63,255 nucleotides of DNA from an uncultured Acidobacteriota bacterium (GCA_937870635.1 CALMZP010000130.1:1-63255); one strand, 5' to 3'. Shown: positions 1 through 7,647, counted from the first letter of the stretch. The notes: generated by a model from the letters alone, not told the origin. Translations and numbers: made by a program.

Positions 1-73
1 TTCATCCTTCATCCTTCATCCTTCATCCTTCATCCTTCATCCTTCATCCTTCATCCTTCATCCTTCATCCTTC
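1..73. repeat. Heptamer tandem repeat (TTCATCC)n
   Basis: The window opens inside about ten perfect copies of the 7-bp unit TTCATCC. The array is cut by the window edge, so its true length and any inverted partner arm are unseen. It ends against the terminator of the first lipoprotein gene. It belongs to the period-7 repeats seen in many gaps of this window. Confidence 0.95.
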
Positions 74-111
74 AAAAAAAGGGGCGCCCCGAAACCATCC
101 GGGGCGCCCTT
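74..111 (-). terminator. Intrinsic terminator of first lipoprotein gene
   Basis: A GC-rich stem (GGGGCGCCCC pairing with GGGGCGCCC across a loop of about 10 nt) is followed, on the minus strand, by a run of seven T. It lies just downstream of the stop at 130. Confidence 0.85.
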
Positions 112-129
112 GCTGCGGTTGTTGAACGT

Positions 130-402
130 TTACGGGGTGGTCGTCGTGCTGGTGGTGGTCGTCGAGGTCGTCGCTGACGTGTCGGTCATGGTCGTGCCGG
201 TCGTGTCGGTGGACATCGTGTCCGTCGACATCGTGCCGGTGGTGCCGGTCGCGCTCGTCTCGGTGTAGGCCGTTTCGGTCGACATCGTCATGCTCGTGTC
301 CGTGGCTGCCGTGTCCGTGATGTTCGTGTTCTCTTCGCTGCGGCACGCGAATCCGAAGATCGTCATTGCTGCAACCATGAGAATTGCAAAGGTCTTCTTC
401 AT
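130..402 (-). CDS. Thr/Asp-rich small lipoprotein, paralogue 1
   Basis: The predicted protein has 90 residues. A type II signal peptide begins MKKTFAILMV and ends in a lipobox FGFAC, with the acylated Cys near residue 20. The mature part starts RSEENTN and then becomes low-complexity Thr/Asp/Ser/Met repeats (TDT, TMSTDT, TTST) to the C-terminus. The start was chosen for its AGGAG ribosome site a few bases upstream and because the signal peptide begins there. It is the first of three tandem paralogues, each with its own ribosome site. The function is unknown; the composition suggests an extended, surface-exposed tether. Thr codons come from GTC/GTG-type trinucleotide runs that could vary by slippage. 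Confidence 0.75.
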   Translation of the reverse strand: MKKTFAILMVAAMTIFGFACRSEENTNITDTAATDTSMTMSTETAYTETSATGTTGTMSTDTMSTDTTGTTMTDTSATTSTTTTSTTTTP

Positions 403-498
403 TGGGTTTTCTCTCCTGTTGAATGCATGTTGAAGTGTTGTCGGTTCGCTCGTGTTCATCTTCTGAGTGCCCGGCTCACCTCCTCAGTCGTTCGAAAT

Positions 499-521
499 GG
501 CGGCGCGATTCAGGCGCCGCC
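499..521 (-). terminator. Possible hairpin after second lipoprotein gene
   Basis: An inverted repeat (GGCGGCGC ... GCGCCGCC) lies just downstream of the stop at 534. It has no clear T-run, so termination there is uncertain. Confidence 0.35.
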
Positions 522-533
522 GATAGTCGCAAT

Positions 534-821
534 CTAGTAGGTGCCCGACGTCGACGTCGTTCCGCTCGTGGTGGAAGTCGTCGAGGTGCCGGTGGTGCTC
601 GTCATCGAGGTATCGGTCGTCGATGACGTTCCGGTGGTATCGGTGGCCGTGTAACCGGTCGCCGACGTATCGGTCGTGCTCATGGTCACGGACGTGTCCG
701 TCACGATGGTGGTATCGCCGCCAGCCGTATCGGTCACGACGTTGGTGTTTTCTTCGGCAGAGCACGCCAGCCCGAACACGCTCAGCGCCATTACGATCGT
801 CAATGCAAGTACTCGCTTCAT
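534..821 (-). CDS. Thr/Asp-rich small lipoprotein, paralogue 2
   Basis: The predicted protein has 95 residues. A signal peptide beginning MKRVLALTIVMAL is followed by the lipobox FGLAC. The mature sequence starts SAEENTNVVTDTA and then becomes Thr/Ser/Asp/Gly-rich low complexity. The EENTN segment after the Cys is shared with both neighbours, which identifies a family made by tandem duplication. No enzymatic motif is visible. An outer- or inner-membrane lipoprotein with a flexible tail is the safest description. Confidence 0.75.
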   Translation of the reverse strand: MKRVLALTIVMALSVFGLACSAEENTNVVTDTAGGDTTIVTDTSVTMSTTDTSATGYTATDTTGTSSTTDTSMTSTTGTSTTSTTSGTTSTSGTY

Positions 822-925
822 GTGGTCCTACGCTCCTTAATCGCTTTTGTCCGTGGGGGATATGGCCCGGTGCCCCAGCGGGACACGACGAGCCAAGCCT
901 GTTTTAGCAACTCAGGTGCCACGCA

Positions 926-957
926 AAAAAAACGCCCCGCCGAAGCGGAGCGTTTCC
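926..957 (-). terminator. Intrinsic terminator of third lipoprotein gene
   Basis: On the minus strand AACGCTCCGC, a TTCG loop and GCGGGGCGTT are followed by eight T. This is a classic intrinsic terminator about 20 nt beyond the stop at 979. Confidence 0.85.
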
Positions 958-978
958 GGAGCGACAAAGTGCTCGCGA

Positions 979-1251
979 TTACGGGGTGGTCGTCGTGGTC
1001 GTCGTGGTCGTCGTCGTGGACGTCGTACCCGTCGTACCCGTCGTGTCGGTCATCGACGTCATGGTGGTGTCGGTGACCGTCGTGTCCGTGGTCATGGTGG
1101 TGTCGGTGGTGCTGTAGGTGGCCGACGTGTCGGTCATCATCGTGGTGTCCGTCGCGGCGGTGTCCGTGTTCACGTTCTCTTCGCGCTGGCAGCCGACCAG
1201 CATGACGACACAGAGAAGGGTGATGAGGGTGAGAACCAGAGACTTCTTCAT
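979..1251 (-). CDS. Thr/Asp-rich small lipoprotein, paralogue 3
   Basis: The predicted protein has 90 residues. The signal peptide begins MKKSLVLTLITLL and the lipobox is MLVGC. The mature part starts QREENVNTDTAATDT and ends in a nearly pure poly-Thr tail closed by Pro. An AAGGAG ribosome site sits about 10 nt before the ATG, which favours this start over an upstream in-frame one. The poly-Thr tail is encoded by GTCGTG/GTCGTC runs on the plus strand, so its length is a likely slippage site. Function unknown. Confidence 0.75.
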   Translation of the reverse strand: MKKSLVLTLITLLCVVMLVGCQREENVNTDTAATDTTMMTDTSATYSTTDTTMTTDTTVTDTTMTSMTDTTGTTGTTSTTTTTTTTTTTP

Positions 1252-1446
1252 TTGAGCAACTCTCCTTAATGTTTCGAATGCGTCTGCGTGTTGATGGAGA
1301 TCAAAGTGCGATTTCCGTCTGGGTGCCCAACTCACCTCATTTCTCTTGGTTCTTAGGAAACTACCCTCGCTCGGGCGAGGTCAGAGGAGCTTCGATGCGG
1401 GCTGCCGGGCGTCCGGCGGCCTGTACTATTAGGATCGGAACCCCCG

Positions 1447-2232
1447 ATGTCAAGCATTCCAGCCACCCAGTCCTTCGCCGAGCCTCGGGCCATCTCCGGA
1501 ACTGTCGTTTCCTTCGACGGAACGAGGATCCACTACGACATCTACGACCGCCCCTCGCGCGGCGCCGTCGTGGTGATTCCCGGATTCTGGAGGGACCGTC
1601 GCCACCCTGCGATGAAACGCCTCGCGGGGCTGCTTCATGCAAATGGCCATCGCGTGGCGATCGTCGATGTCCGCGGGCACGGCGACAGCGAGGGGACCTA
1701 CGGCTTCAACCTGCACGAGCACTACGATGTCGCGGCTGTCGTTCGCCAGCTCTTCGCCACCTCCGCCATCGAGTCCGTCACCCTTCTGGGGCTGTCCTAC
1801 GGCGGAGCGATTGCCATCTCCGCCGCCGCGCGGCACGGCCTCCCGATCTCGTCGCTGCTCCTCATCTCACCGGTCGCCGATTTCGCGCTGATCGCGCCGC
1901 GCCTGAACCTCTTCACGCTCCACCGTCACATCGCCCTGGGGCAGGCGCTCAAGAAGCCTCGGTTCGACTGGCGCGCGAAACGAACCGCCAAGTTGCGCGC
2001 GATCGATGACGTTCACGATGTGCACGTCCCCATTTCTCTCATTCACGTCAAGGACGACTGGCTGATCGGCCACGGCCATTCCGAGGCGATCTTCGAGCAC
2101 GCCAACGAACCGAAAGAGATGCACATCCTCGACGTCAGCGGGAACTATCACGCCGACCGGATCTTCTCCGTTGCGCAGAGCGTGGTCGAGCCGCTGGTGT
2201 TGGATTTTCTGGCGCGGCATACCTTGCGGTGA
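1447..2232 (+). CDS. Alpha/beta hydrolase
   Basis: The protein has 261 residues and the alpha/beta-hydrolase fold pattern. The nucleophile elbow is GLSYGG with Ser117, preceded by VVVIPGFW (oxyanion region) and the GHGDSEG strand. A late Asp in VKDDWLIGHG and a His in NYHADR complete a plausible catalytic triad. No signal peptide is seen, so it is probably a cytoplasmic serine esterase or acylhydrolase of unknown substrate. It stands alone on the plus strand and starts with AGGA about 10 nt upstream of the ATG. Confidence 0.8.
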   Translation: MSSIPATQSFAEPRAISGTVVSFDGTRIHYDIYDRPSRGAVVVIPGFWRDRRHPAMKRLAGLLHANGHRVAIVDVRGHGDSEGTYGFNLHEHYDVAAVVRQLFATSAIESVTLLGLSYGGAIAISAAARHGLPISSLLLISPVADFALIAPRLNLFTLHRHIALGQALKKPRFDWRAKRTAKLRAIDDVHDVHVPISLIHVKDDWLIGHGHSEAIFEHANEPKEMHILDVSGNYHADRIFSVAQSVVEPLVLDFLARHTLR

Positions 2233-2399
2233 CCTTGGACCCTGGACCTTGGACCCTGGACTTTGTCTGTTTCCCGGCGCGATCCATCCGCAGGCAGAGT
2301 GGAGCGCGGGCGACCTCGCCCGCGAAATCCAGAAGACGCGGGGGGGTCGCCCGCGCTCCACTGACCTCCCAAGGTCCAGCGTCCAGGGTCCAAGGTCCT
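2230..2399. repeat. Composite repeat: GGACCTT heptamer arms around paired REP palindromes
   Basis: Period-7 copies of GGACCTT/GGACCCT (2230-2261) face inverted copies (about 2371-2399). Between them lie two REP-like palindromes in opposite orientation (2299-2324 and 2345-2362). No gene is seen in this gap. Confidence 0.85.
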
Positions 2400-2445
2400 G
2401 ACACGGCATCATCGGAACACGTGAAGGAAGGACGATCGCGGCAGA

Positions 2446-2476
2446 AACAAAAAGCCGCGCTACGCGCGCGGCTCGA
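2446..2476 (-). terminator. Intrinsic terminator after the 54-residue gene
   Basis: On the minus strand the stem AGCCGCGCGC/GCGCGGCT is followed by TTTTTG. It lies about 20 nt beyond the stop at 2497. Confidence 0.75.
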
Positions 2477-2496
2477 AAAGGAGATATCGAAAAACT

Positions 2497-2661
2497 TTAC
2501 GGCAAGGGGAACGGCACGACCGGCTCCGGCTGAACACGTGGAATCTCGATCACCTGGAGCTCGGGGAGAAACATGTCGTACTGAATCGCAGCCGTTTCGG
2601 GCGTACGCTTCTCGTCACTTCCACCCTCCTCGAACCACTCTTCTCCGTCGTATGTCCACAT
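2497..2661 (-). CDS. Small hypothetical protein (54 aa)
   Basis: This short acidic protein starts MWTYDGEEWFEEG and ends in a Pro/Val-rich tail (VQPEPVVPFPLP). An AAAGGA ribosome site about 7 nt before this ATG and an intrinsic terminator after the stop support a real independent gene. A longer in-frame start at 2748 is possible but has no better ribosome site. No domain is recognised and the function is unknown. Confidence 0.55.
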   Translation of the reverse strand: MWTYDGEEWFEEGGSDEKRTPETAAIQYDMFLPELQVIEIPRVQPEPVVPFPLP

Positions 2662-2835
2662 AGGGATCCTTTCCACTGCCCGCCGGCTCGCCAGCGTACT
2701 CTCAGCAATTTCAAGCGGCCTGCCATGAGGGCCACCGCTGAGCTTCACCGCTCAACCACTCCATACGCATCACTTAGACGGTTTGTAGCGGGACGGCTAC
2801 GGAAGAGCTCGGAAATGGAATGTCCGGTTTCCCGG

Positions 2836-3426
2836 TCACCGCTGTCCGGCCGTTGGGGCGGCCTTCGTCTGCTTCAGGTGCGCGGCCAGGAGCCGATAAG
2901 CCTTGCCGCGATGCGACACCTTGTCCTTCTCCTCCGCGGTCATCTCCGCGAAGGTCTTCGCGGAGCCCTGCGGCTGAAACCAAGCATCCCAGCCGAAGAC
3001 TGCTGCGCCCCGCGGCTGCACGAGGATCTCGCCGCGAGTCTCTCCGCAGAACAGATGCGCTTCCGATCCATCCCAGTAGCCGATGCAGCACTGCGCCTTC
3101 GCCGCGCGGTTGTTGAGCGCGTACGCGATCGCGGCGAGCCCTTTGCCGCCCGCGGCCTCAAGCAGCCAGCGCACGTACGGACCGGGAAAGTTGCCCAGCT
3201 CGTCGAATCCAAGGGAAACGTCTTCGACGACGAGACGCCCGTAGGCCTTGGTCTTGGCGACGTCGAGTTTGTAGCGGGTGATGTCTTCGACGGTCTGCGC
3301 CTGAATTTCGGGGAGGGAGAGCGCGACGCGCAGGAGGGGAACGCCGAGGATGCGCTCGGCTTCGATCCCTTTGTTGGGATTCGAGGAGACGAGTATCAGC
3401 TTTTCTTCTTGACCCTGGCTTGCCAA
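2836..3426 (-). CDS. rdgB: Non-canonical purine NTP pyrophosphatase (ITPase/RdgB/HAM1 family)
   Basis: The protein has 196 residues. Its family hydrolyses dITP, ITP and XTP to monophosphates and so keeps deaminated purines out of DNA and RNA. The N-terminal substrate loop is SSNPNKGIEAERILG. The central motif VEDVSLGFDELGNFPGPYVR and the late FGWDAWF/MTAEEKDKVSHRGKA block match the family. The central motif resembles the archaeal and eukaryotic ITPA type more than E. coli RdgB. It lies 20 nt after the anti-sigma factor on the same strand and may be cotranscribed with it. Confidence 0.85.
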   Translation of the reverse strand: MASQGQEEKLILVSSNPNKGIEAERILGVPLLRVALSLPEIQAQTVEDITRYKLDVAKTKAYGRLVVEDVSLGFDELGNFPGPYVRWLLEAAGGKGLAAIAYALNNRAAKAQCCIGYWDGSEAHLFCGETRGEILVQPRGAAVFGWDAWFQPQGSAKTFAEMTAEEKDKVSHRGKAYRLLAAHLKQTKAAPTAGQR

Positions 3427-3446
3427 AGCGCGCTGATTCTATGCGA

Positions 3447-3695
3447 TCAGCGCGACCACTCCGTGCGGAATGCGCGGATAGACCGGGTCAGGCGCATCTT
3501 GAGACGGTCGGGAGCGGTGACGTTGATGCGTTCGACGCGTCTGCGCAGAAACTCGCGGAGCTTGCGGGCGAGCTTGGTCCGCGACTCACAGTCGGGACAG
3601 AGGCGAAGGTGGCTGTCGAAATCCTGCTTCTTTCGATCGCCGAGCGATCCGTCGAGGAAGAAATAAACAACGCGCTTCACGTCGCGACACAGCAT
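3447..3695 (-). CDS. Zinc-binding anti-sigma factor
   Basis: The protein has 82 residues. It begins MLCRDVKRVVYFFLDG and contains HLRLCPDC, the H-x3-C-x2-C motif of ZAS-domain anti-sigma factors. There is no membrane segment, as in the cytoplasmic RsrA type. It directly follows the ECF sigma gene, its likely partner. Start: the ATG at 3695 has AGGACG about 10 nt upstream; a GTG at 3728 would add 11 residues. Redox control through the Cys/His zinc site is inferred from the family, not shown. Confidence 0.75.
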   Translation of the reverse strand: MLCRDVKRVVYFFLDGSLGDRKKQDFDSHLRLCPDCESRTKLARKLREFLRRRVERINVTAPDRLKMRLTRSIRAFRTEWSR

Positions 3696-3778
3696 GGATG
3701 TCCGTCCTGCTTCGTGAATTGAAGTCACTCGGCGCGTTCCAACTGCGAACCCTGAGCCAAGATTCCACGCGAAACGGA

Positions 3779-3820
3779 AAGCGCCGGATGCCGAGCCCTT
3801 CCGCTCGACGTCCGGCGCTG
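3779..3820 (-). terminator. Hairpin between sigma and anti-sigma genes
   Basis: AGCGCCGGA and TCCGGCGCT pair across about 22 nt, followed on the minus strand by TTTCCGTTT. It could be a partial terminator or attenuator that lowers anti-sigma output relative to sigma. Confidence 0.5.
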
Positions 3821-3839
3821 ATTGAGAGCTGATGCGGAA

Positions 3840-4616
3840 TTATTCGATCTCGAACTTCTCTTCTTCTTCCTCTTCGACTTCGAACTCTTCGAAGTCTTCG
3901 TCCTCGGCGCCGGCAAAGAGAATCTCCTCTTCGTTCTCCTCCGGCTCCGCGACTTCGGCCTCTTCTTCCGCGCCTTCCTTCTTCTTGCGCGGTTTCGCCT
4001 CGTCCTTGCGCGAACGCATCTTCGCCGGCTCAGCGCCGCCGCGGATGTATCCGTATTTGCGCGCGTACTCGAGCAGCGTGCGCTCGAGCATCTTGCGGCC
4101 GCGATAGAGACGCGACATCACGGTGCCGACCGGGCAGTCGAGAATCTCGGCGATTTCCTTGTACGAGAATCCTTCGATGTCCGCGAGAAGGACGACCATC
4201 TTGTAGTCGTGCGGAAGCGAGTCGAGGGCGCGCTTGACGTCCTCGTCCATCATGTCCTGGAAGATGTCGGTCTCCGGATCCTTGATCAGATCAGGAGCGT
4301 TCTTCTGGATGACGCGCTCGTACGACTCTTCAATCTCGGAGAAGTCGATCTTGTGAGGCGTGAGCTTCTTCTTCCGGTAATTGTTGATGAACGTGTTCTT
4401 CATGATCTTGAAGAGCCACGCCTTGAAGTTCGTACCTTCTTCGAACTTGTCGTAGTACTTGTACGCTTTGAGATAGGTTTCCTGAACGAGATCCTCGGCG
4501 TCTTCCGAGTTTCGCGTCATGCGGTAGGCGGTGTTGTAGAGGGAGTCGACGTAAGGCATCGCTGCCTTCTCGAAGTCCCACCCCATTTCGTGCTCGTTGG
4601 CGACCGCGGTCTTCAT
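3840..4616 (-). CDS. ECF sigma factor with acidic C-terminal tail
   Basis: The protein has 258 residues. Region 2 spans roughly residues 20-90 ([20 protein letters not shown], then [19 protein letters not shown]). Region 4 is near 140-195, with the helix-turn-helix [20 protein letters not shown]. This arrangement and the adjacent ZAS protein resemble the SigR/RpoE-like stress sigma factors. The last 60 or so residues are a Lys/Arg stretch followed by a strongly acidic Glu/Asp run, which is unusual in this family. The start at MKTAVANEH follows a GGGAGA ribosome site. Product: alternative sigma factor, probably for an envelope or thiol stress regulon (inference). Confidence 0.85.
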   Translation of the reverse strand: MKTAVANEHEMGWDFEKAAMPYVDSLYNTAYRMTRNSEDAEDLVQETYLKAYKYYDKFEEGTNFKAWLFKIMKNTFINNYRKKKLTPHKIDFSEIEESYERVIQKNAPDLIKDPETDIFQDMMDEDVKRALDSLPHDYKMVVLLADIEGFSYKEIAEILDCPVGTVMSRLYRGRKMLERTLLEYARKYGYIRGGAEPAKMRSRKDEAKPRKKKEGAEEEAEVAEPEENEEEILFAGAEDEDFEEFEVEEEEEEKFEIE

Positions 4617-4949
4617 GGTTTCTCCCGTGCCCAGGGCACTACGTGAAAACTTCACACTCCGTGCCGCATGCACCATTAGATGCAGCAGCAAATAAAATAG
4701 TTACTACCGGCGGCCGAACTTTTTTGAAGTACCTCTAAATCCTGAACTTACGGGCCACCGCGCAAACGATTCGCCAGAGACGCCTTCACATCGTCCGCGT
4801 CACCAGCAACGGACACGGGCGTCCACGGGAACTCGTCTGGGTCAATGAAATCTACGGTTTTCGGGAGGGAACTGCTGGAACCGGCTGTTAACAAACAGTG
4901 AACGGCCGGATATTCCCAAGGCGAGATTATACACACCCCGCCGCGAAGA
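4617..4949. other. Intergenic region upstream of sigma factor gene
   Basis: No supported gene. A 62-codon minus-strand reading frame (4748-4936) lacks a ribosome site and domain evidence. The AT-rich stretch near 4676-4740 is a reasonable place for the sigma operon promoter, but no clear -35/-10 pair was assigned. Confidence 0.4.
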
Positions 4950-5684
4950 TCAATCCCGATACATCGTCAAAAGGCGCTCGTAGGCTCTGGTGATCTCCAT
5001 GAAACGGGCCGCTGCCCTGTCCTGCTCCGCCTCCGGCCGGCCGAAAACCTTGTCCGGATGATGCTGCGCCACCAGCCTGCGATACGCCGCGATGATCACC
5101 TGTCGTGTCGGGGTACCTTCGATCTCTAAAACACGCAGCAATTCCCGCGGATCAGCCTGCTCGCGCACAAAGAGCGGCGTCGCGCCCCCCGCCCGATCGG
5201 CCTCGCGCGGCCGGCCTTCCTTCGCATGATCGATGTAGTCGAATCCATACCGCTCGCGAAGGCGCGCGAGCGCATCGGTCCGAAAGCCCAGACCGAAGCT
5301 CAGGTCGAGAAGGGCCGAATACTGCCTGACCGAAACCGGCTCGCCGCGCGTCGCCACCATGCGCACGGCGGTCTCGAGAAGGTCGTTGCGCTGGCTGTCT
5401 GACGCGCTCCTGGCGAATGCTTCCGCCCAGCTGGTCACATCCACGCCGCGCGTCACGGCCGCGGCGATCCCTGCTTCGCGACGCAGACGCCGGATGGCCT
5501 CATCGGGCCCGTCGCTGCCGGTGACGAGAACCTGATAAAGCAGCGACGCCGCGATCTGGTCGCGTCCTCCGGCAGTCCGTGCCGCCTCTTTCTTCTCATC
5601 GCGCGACAGCGCGAATGCGACCAGCGCGAAGACGGCTGTCGCGCCGCCAGCCGCGATCATGATCAGAACGGCGAGGATCTCCAC
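4950..5684 (-). CDS. Membrane-anchored J-domain protein (DjlA-like)
   Basis: The protein has 244 residues from a GTG start. One N-terminal membrane helix (VEILAVLIMIAAGGATAVFA) is followed by an alpha-helical middle region and a C-terminal J domain (about 175-244) with the signature HPD in AQHHPDKVFG. J domains stimulate the ATPase of DnaK, so this is probably a co-chaperone at the membrane. The GTG lies 5 nt after the stop of the upstream DUF1802 gene, which suggests translational coupling. The reading frame runs further upstream but only as a shadow of that gene. Confidence 0.75.
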   Translation of the reverse strand: MEILAVLIMIAAGGATAVFALVAFALSRDEKKEAARTAGGRDQIAASLLYQVLVTGSDGPDEAIRRLRREAGIAAAVTRGVDVTSWAEAFARSASDSQRNDLLETAVRMVATRGEPVSVRQYSALLDLSFGLGFRTDALARLRERYGFDYIDHAKEGRPREADRAGGATPLFVREQADPRELLRVLEIEGTPTRQVIIAAYRRLVAQHHPDKVFGRPEAEQDRAAARFMEITRAYERLLTMYRD

Positions 5685-5689
5685 GGGGC

Positions 5690-6214
5690 TCAGACCGGGA
5701 TTGCCAGAACAGCATCCACTGCATCGAGGCGCTGCCGGAGCGCTTCGTCGGAGAGAACCGGCGTCGATCCCGCCGTGTCGATCTCTTCTTCGACGCTCAG
5801 CCAGCTGCGGCAGCCCGCGTACTCCTCGAGGAACCTCACCTCGACCGGGGCGGCCAGCCTCCAGACGCGTACGCCGATGACGTGAAGGGTCTGGTCCGCG
5901 CGGAACCGGTAACGCGCATCGAGAGTCTCGCGCGGGATCGCGACGAGTGGCTCGAGCTTCGCGAGCTGCTCGAGATCCGTCACACGCCACGTTCGCACGA
6001 CTTCAGCCCAGTGGGTGATCGTCACCGAGGGGCGCGGCTCGGACTCGCCCTGATGAAAGAAGGTCGGATAAAGATAGAACGCCTGCGCCTCGACCCCGAA
6101 CGTCGGATCGGCGATCCCACCTTTACGAATCAGCACCACCTGCTCTCCGCGGCCGAGCGAGTCGATGACGTTCGCCCACTCTTTCAGGGCGGTGTGATTG
6201 GCGAGTTTGCGCAT
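5690..6214 (-). CDS. DUF1802 family protein
   Basis: The protein has 174 residues. It starts MRKLANHTALKEWANVIDSL and contains the DUF1802 pattern LKEWA, then VVLIRKGGI, then FYLYPTFFHQ. The biochemical function of this family is not known. The start at 6214 excludes an upstream extension built of the GAGTGAC repeat. It precedes and is coupled to the J-domain gene. Confidence 0.75.
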   Translation of the reverse strand: MRKLANHTALKEWANVIDSLGRGEQVVLIRKGGIADPTFGVEAQAFYLYPTFFHQGESEPRPSVTITHWAEVVRTWRVTDLEQLAKLEPLVAIPRETLDARYRFRADQTLHVIGVRVWRLAAPVEVRFLEEYAGCRSWLSVEEEIDTAGSTPVLSDEALRQRLDAVDAVLAIPV

Positions 6215-6229
6215 GTCCGGGAGCAGTGT

Positions 6230-6372
6230 AAACCGTGAGTGACGAGTGACGAGTGACGGGTTCATCAACTGTCATCCCGAGCGTAGCGAGGGACCTGGGT
6301 GTGAAGGGCGGCTCGAAGATCGGACTGCGCGCCACCCGAGTCCCCAGGTCCCTCGCTCACGCTCGGGATGAC
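6230..6372. repeat. GAGTGAC heptamers plus long inverted repeat
   Basis: Period-7 GAGTGAC copies (6235-6260) are followed by a long inverted repeat (6271-6372). Its ends read GTCATCCCGAGCGTAGCGAG and the complement. The same inverted repeat recurs near 51622-51719 and as a half copy near 56757. Confidence 0.85.
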
Positions 6373-6397
6373 AGGCTGTTCGTGCACTCGTCACTTT

Positions 6398-7000
6398 TTA
6401 CCCCGCCTGGAACCGCACCGAGTTCACCGGCCCCTCCCAGATCGTCACCGCGGTAACCAATGCATTTTCGCCGGCGACCGCGGCGGAGAGCTCGCGATGG
6501 AACCACGCGGCGATGTTCTCCGCCGTGGGATTGATCTTGTCGAACGGCGGCACATCGTTGATGCAGGTGTAGTCGAGCTTCTTCGCGAGCGCTTCGAGCT
6601 TCTTCTTCGCGCTGACGAAGTCGACGGCGATCGCATCGGCGTCCACACCGCCGCCCTTCCCGGCCAGCTCGGCCTCTACCTTGTACGAATGGCCATGGAG
6701 CGGCTCGGAGATTCCGCGGTACTCCCTGAGAAAATGCGCGGACTCGAATCGCGCTTCGACGCGCACGCTGAAGCTTCCATGGGCGAAAGTGTTCTCGCGG
6801 GCGAGGTCGCCCGCGCTCCACACATGGCTGATCGTCGACTCGCTGGCGCCGAGCGATCGGAGCTCATCGGGATTGGACTGGGAGCGCAGAAGATCCGCCG
6901 CACGCTGGTCGTCCCAGCAGTCGCCCGGATTCGACCCCTCGGCCAGCTCGATGAGGGTCTGCAGGGTCTTGCGGCGATCGTCTTCGCGCGGTCCGCTCAC
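6398..7000 (-). CDS. 6-pyruvoyl-tetrahydropterin synthase family protein, PTPS-III-like
   Basis: The protein has 200 residues from the GTG at 7000. The C-terminal two thirds is a PTPS/QueD-type T-fold enzyme: zinc ligands are His89 (in ESAHFL) and the two His of LHGHSY (about 102 and 104). The Cys that precedes HGH in PTPS and QueD is absent; Glu99 stands in an E-P-L-HGH arrangement, as in PTPS-III, which makes 6-hydroxymethyl-dihydropterin for folate. Residues 1-60 are an extra helical segment (LGASESTISHV). A REP palindrome is translated in frame at about residues 60-68. The start is uncertain because no clear ribosome site precedes it. Confidence 0.65.
   Translation of the reverse strand: MSGPREDDRRKTLQTLIELAEGSNPGDCWDDQRAADLLRSQSNPDELRSLGASESTISHVWSAGDLARENTFAHGSFSVRVEARFESAHFLREYRGISEPLHGHSYKVEAELAGKGGGVDADAIAVDFVSAKKKLEALAKKLDYTCINDVPPFDKINPTAENIAAWFHRELSAAVAGENALVTAVTIWEGPVNSVRFQAG
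6796..6821. repeat. REP-like palindrome inside the PTPS-like gene
   Basis: CGCGGGCGAGGTCGCCCGCG followed by CTCCAC. It lies in frame in the coding sequence between the N-terminal segment and the catalytic domain. Confidence 0.85.
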
Positions 7001-7034
7001 AGAGGTCGAAGTGTACAATGCGCGCCGATTCGCG

Positions 7035-7643
7035 ATGCCTCTCCCGAAAAGCGTTCTCTGCACCGCCTGCCGCAAGACATACCCCGAGGGGTGGAAGCGG
7101 TGTCCGTACTGCGGTTTCGATGAAACCCAGGCCCGGCGTGACTCGCAGAGCCGGCGGTTCATGGAGAAGAAGATCGCCGAATTCGAGCAGCGCACCGGTA
7201 GACGGAAGAAAGACGAGCACCGCCCGGGCCCGACACAACGGCCGCCTCGCGAGCGCGGCCGCGGGTCGCAACCGCGCGGCCAGAAACCGGAACGGCCGCA
7301 GCAGCGCCGCGACGGTGCCCCTCCGCAGCAACAACAACAGCAGCCGGTCGCGGAAGGGCAGCAACGATCACGCAGGCGCAGGCGCCGCGGTCGTGGCGGC
7401 GCGGGACAGGCAGCCGGGGGACCGCAAGGCGCGGGCGAGGTCGCCCGCGCTCCACAGAATCAGAATCTGCCTCGCCCGCCGAGACCGCCTCAGCAGCCAA
7501 AACCCGACGGTCAGCGGGCGGGATCGCCAACGGCTCCATCCGCTGAAGGTGGCGAGGGTGGGCGCAACCGCAAGCGCCGCTTCCGCCGCCGGCGCCGTGG
7601 TGGCGGGGGCGGGGACACTCCGCCGAAACCTCCGACTCCGTGA
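7035..7643 (+). CDS. Zinc-ribbon protein with Arg/Pro/Gln-rich basic tail
   Basis: The protein has 202 residues. A four-Cys zinc ribbon at the N-terminus (C9-x2-C12 and C23-x2-C26, in CTACRKTYP and RCPYCGF) is followed by a short helix. The rest is a long disordered tail rich in Arg, Pro, Gln and Gly with RRRRRRGRGG clusters. The composition suggests RNA or ribosome binding, but no known family is assigned. A REP palindrome is translated in frame at about residues 132-140 (GEVARAP). The gene diverges from the PTPS-like gene with only 34 nt between them. Confidence 0.65.
   Translation: MPLPKSVLCTACRKTYPEGWKRCPYCGFDETQARRDSQSRRFMEKKIAEFEQRTGRRKKDEHRPGPTQRPPRERGRGSQPRGQKPERPQQRRDGAPPQQQQQQPVAEGQQRSRRRRRRGRGGAGQAAGGPQGAGEVARAPQNQNLPRPPRPPQQPKPDGQRAGSPTAPSAEGGEGGRNRKRRFRRRRRGGGGGDTPPKPPTP
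7430..7454. repeat. REP-like palindrome inside the zinc-ribbon gene
   Basis: GCGGGCGAGGTCGCCCGCGC then TCCAC. Same element and orientation as at 6796-6821, read here on the plus strand as part of the basic tail. Confidence 0.85.
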
Positions 7644-7647
7644 CTCC

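Noticed and set aside
1-73. CRISPR array at the window start
   Set aside because: The unit is only 7 bp with no spacers and no cas genes; it is a tandem repeat.
4748-4936. 62-codon gene upstream of the sigma factor
   Set aside because: No ribosome site or recognisable domain; it overlaps the likely promoter region.
6357-6821. Minus-strand frames overlapping the PTPS-like gene
   Set aside because: They are out of frame with HGH-type motifs and contain the palindrome as random residues.
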